Below are positions 5,860 to 7,603 of a stretch of DNA of 7,603 bases, in pieces (within the stretch, counting starts at the first letter, position 1; each line of letters starts with the position of its first letter). Position numbers and translations under genes: made by a program. Below the pieces are notes generated by a model. It was not told where the DNA came from, searched no databases, and was given only the letters and a program-made list of their open reading frames with translations. Where the stretch lies: assembly GCA_947175845.1 (NCBI GenBank), contig CAMWOK010000135.1, forward strand, positions 1 to 7,603. The letters run 5' to 3'. Origin of the DNA: an uncultured Lachnospiraceae bacterium (GTDB lineage: Bacteria; Bacillota; Clostridia; Lachnospirales; Lachnospiraceae).

Positions 5860-7188
5860 ATGGCAAAAGATTTGAACAAAGATTTAACTGTGGGAAATCC
5901 ACAGACTGTACTCTGGAAATTCTGTCTCCCAATGTTTGGCAGCATCCTCTTCCAGCAGCTGTACAACATTGCGGACAGTCTTGTCGCCGGCAGATTCATC
6001 AGTGAGAATGCGCTCGCCGCCGTCGGCAACAGCTACAATGTCACACTGATTTTTATCGCGTTTGCCTTCGGCTGCAACATCGGCTGTTCCGTCATCGTGT
6101 CGCAGTATTTCGGCGCAAAGGACTACTCCCGGATGAAGACTGCCGTCTACACGACGCTCATAGCCAGCGCGGTGCTGTGCGCGGCGCTCATGCTGATCGG
6201 TTTTGTGTTCTGCGGCCCTCTGCTCTCGCAGATGCGGACACAGCCCGAGATCCTGGCGGACTCCGCCCTCTATATGGATATCTATATCCTGGGGCTGCCG
6301 TTCCTTTTCTTCTATAATATAGCGACCGGCATCTTCTCCGCGCTGGGGGACTCGAAGACACCCTTTTTCTTCCTCGCGGCATCGTCGACCTCCAACATCG
6401 CGGTTGACATTCTCTTTGTGAACTGTTTTCACATGGGCATCGCCGGTGTCGCGTGGGCAACCTTTTTGTGTCAGGGCATCAGCTGCGCACTCTCCATGCT
6501 CCTGATCCTGAAAAGGCTTTCCGCCATCCAGACCGAAAAAAAGGCAGCGCTGTTCTCGTCAGCCCTGCTGAAAAAGCTTGCCGTGATTGCCATCCCGAGC
6601 ATCCTGCAGCAATCCTTTATCTCCGTCGGAAATATCTTTATCCAGAGTGTCATCAACAGCTTTGGCATCAGCGTGACCGCCGGATACTCCGCCGCCGTGA
6701 AGCTCAACAACCTGGTGATCACCTCCTTCACCACACTCGGAAACGGCGTGTCAAACTTTACCGCGCAGAATATCGGCGCAGGACTCCCAGACCGGGTAAA
6801 GAGCGGCCGCCGCGCAGGACTCAAGCTGGTCTGGTGCATCTGCATTCCGATTGTGCTGCTGTATATCTGTCTTGGGCGCTGCCTGCTTCTGCTGTTTTTG
6901 GATTCCACCTCGGAGGAGGCGCTGCGGACCGGATTGCAGTTCCTCCGAATCCTGTCGCCCTTTTATTTTGTCGTGTCGGCAAAGCTTGTGACCGACGGAG
7001 TGCTGCGGGGCGCAGGCGCCATGAACGCATTCATGGCCGCCACCTTCACAGACCTGATCCTGCGCGTCGTGCTCGCCTTTTGCTTCTCAAGCCTATTCGG
7101 CGCCGTCGGAATCTGGTGCGCATGGCCGATTGGCTGGACGATTGCGACGGGCATGTCGGTCTGTTTCTACCGGAAACTCAAGTGCTAA
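5860..7188 (+). CDS. MATE-family multidrug/cation efflux transporter
   Basis: A 442-residue inner-membrane antiporter of the MATE family, which exports drugs or organic cations in exchange for Na+ or H+. The length and about 12 hydrophobic segments fit: roughly 17-38, 57-80, 96-118, 134-155, 167-188, 191-217, 238-262, 272-296, 320-346, 357-380, 389-409 and 412-436. Family signatures are FQQLYNIADSLVAGRF (31-46), SQYFGAKD (81-88), ATGIFSALGDSKTPFF (155-170) and FTAQNIGAG (300-308). The two six-helix halves are recognisable, with a cytoplasmic linker near 220-238. The ATG at 5860 has AAAGGA eight bases upstream. Translation ends at TAA followed in frame by TGA. The gene is divergent from a LysR regulator that probably controls it, and has a long, repeat-rich leader. 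Its last four bases overlap the convergent Cys-rich gene. The substrate cannot be predicted. Confidence 0.95.
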   Translation: MAKDLNKDLTVGNPQTVLWKFCLPMFGSILFQQLYNIADSLVAGRFISENALAAVGNSYNVTLIFIAFAFGCNIGCSVIVSQYFGAKDYSRMKTAVYTTLIASAVLCAALMLIGFVFCGPLLSQMRTQPEILADSALYMDIYILGLPFLFFYNIATGIFSALGDSKTPFFFLAASSTSNIAVDILFVNCFHMGIAGVAWATFLCQGISCALSMLLILKRLSAIQTEKKAALFSSALLKKLAVIAIPSILQQSFISVGNIFIQSVINSFGISVTAGYSAAVKLNNLVITSFTTLGNGVSNFTAQNIGAGLPDRVKSGRRAGLKLVWCICIPIVLLYICLGRCLLLLFLDSTSEEALRTGLQFLRILSPFYFVVSAKLVTDGVLRGAGAMNAFMAATFTDLILRVVLAFCFSSLFGAVGIWCAWPIGWTIATGMSVCFYRKLKC

Positions 7189-7319
7189 TGACACCCCCTG
7201 CACTTGCTGCAGTCGCCCCCGCACTGCAGCGACTTTCCATTTTTCTTATCGCGGACCATGCTGCGCACAGCCAGACCCACAACTGCACACAGTATCAGCA
7301 GCGTGATAAACGTGCCCAT
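7185..7319 (-). CDS. FeoB-associated Cys-rich membrane protein
   Basis: A 44-residue protein consisting of one transmembrane helix (about 3-18, FITLLILCAVVGLAVR) and a basic segment (VRDKKNGK). A Cys-rich tail follows, with four cysteines in CGGDCSKCRGC plus a final His. This is the usual build of the small FeoB-associated Cys-rich proteins found just after feoB in clostridia; the tail may bind iron or interact with FeoB, but its exact role is unproven. The start at 7319 is favoured because GGAAGGGGG (7327-7335) precedes it by seven bases. The in-frame ATG at 7325 would sit directly on that site. The feoB stop is 18 bases upstream, so the two genes form one operon. Its TAG stop overlaps the end of the convergent MATE gene by four bases. 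Confidence 0.88.
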   Translation of the reverse strand: MGTFITLLILCAVVGLAVRSMVRDKKNGKSLQCGGDCSKCRGCH

Positions 7320-7337
7320 GACCATTCCCCCTTCCGC

Positions 7338-7603
7338 CTACTGCGCACTCTTGTTTACAAGCATCTTTTTGCCACCGCGAAACCGCTGGGTCGCGCTCTC
7401 CCTGTACGGCCTGACAAGCAGGCATACAAATCCCAGCACACAGGCGAACGCGGCGGCTGTTCCGACGCCGAACACACCGGTCGTGATCAGTGTGCCAATC
7501 TGATAAATGCACAGGGCGACCACATAGGCAAGGCCGCACTGGTACCCGACCGCGCACCAGACCCATTTCGGACTGCTCATCTCCCGCCGTATCGCCCCCA
7601 TCG
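7338..7603 (-). CDS. feoB: Ferrous iron transporter FeoB, C-terminal fragment (5' part beyond the window)
   Basis: The last 87 or so residues of FeoB, the GTPase-coupled Fe(II) importer of the cytoplasmic membrane. The frame enters from the right edge two bases before the Met codon at 7601, so this Met is internal and not the start. Visible features are the conserved block MGAIRREMSSPKWVWCAVGYQ, a transmembrane helix (GLAYVVALCIYQIGTLI), a second helix (VGTAAAFACVLGFVCLLV) and a short basic cytoplasmic tail ending in NKSAQ. The GTPase, gate domains and most membrane helices lie outside the window. The stop at 7338-7340 is followed 18 bases later by the Cys-rich gene, which supports the identification. 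Full-length FeoB is usually 600-800 residues. Confidence 0.9.
   Translation of the reverse strand, partial: MGAIRREMSSPKWVWCAVGYQCGLAYVVALCIYQIGTLITTGVFGVGTAAAFACVLGFVCLLVRPYRESATQRFRGGKKMLVNKSAQ

Noticed and set aside
7206..7230. 8-bp inverted repeat GCTGCAGT/ACTGCAGC as a terminator for the MATE gene
   Set aside because: It lies within the Cys codons of the FeoB-associated gene and no T-run follows directly. It is probably a by-product of repeated Cys-Ser/Gln codons.
1..7603. CRISPR array, transposon, phage or defence-system genes
   Set aside because: No regularly spaced repeats, no terminal inverted repeats, and no transposase, integrase, nuclease or toxin-antitoxin domains were seen on either strand.

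Overview
The window looks like chromosomal DNA of a moderately GC-rich Gram-positive anaerobe, most probably a Clostridia/Lachnospiraceae-type Firmicute. This rests on recognised protein families, not on a database search. They are a clostridial-style MutY (C-X7-C-X2-C-X5-C cluster), a hybrid sensor kinase typical of gut clostridia, and a feoB gene followed by a tiny FeoB-associated Cys-rich membrane protein. Strong AGGAGG-like ribosome binding sites and TTGACA/TATAAT-like promoters fit the same picture. I see no insertion sequence, integrase, CRISPR array, rRNA or tRNA.

Layout, left to right. Positions 1-981 (minus) hold the first 327 residues of the adenine DNA glycosylase MutY, whose end lies beyond the left edge. 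A 120-bp divergent spacer with three copies of an 8-bp repeat separates it from a small XRE/HTH regulator (1102-1356, plus). A bidirectional terminator (1358-1382) closes that gene and also ends a large hybrid sensor histidine kinase transcribed toward it (1384-3918, minus). Upstream of the kinase, also on the minus strand, lie a GNAT acetyltransferase (4087-4563) and a LysR-family regulator (4707-5612). The kinase has its own near-consensus promoter, whose -35 box overlaps the stop codon of the acetyltransferase gene. The LysR gene is divergent from a MATE multidrug/cation efflux pump (5860-7188, plus). The right end holds the tail of an iron-uptake operon read on the minus strand: the C-terminus of FeoB (7338-7603, cut by the edge) and a 44-residue FeoB-associated Cys-rich protein (7185-7319). 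The stop codon of the latter overlaps the end of the MATE gene.

How the genes fit together. The LysR regulator and MATE pump form a classic divergent regulator/transporter pair, so LysR control of the pump is likely but not proved. Their promoters appear to share one palindromic -10 element. The feoB pair imports Fe(II). The kinase, acetyltransferase, XRE regulator and MutY have no obvious shared pathway. The kinase has no neighbouring response regulator and no Hpt domain, so its relay partners must be elsewhere.

The most interesting non-coding signal is the roughly 160-nt region in front of the MATE start codon. It contains three consecutive perfect inverted repeats (9-bp, 9-bp and 8-bp arms) in only 124 nt, and I could not match them to a known riboswitch class. 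It is a candidate structured leader RNA or multi-site operator. Most of the window is otherwise ordinary chromosomal sequence.
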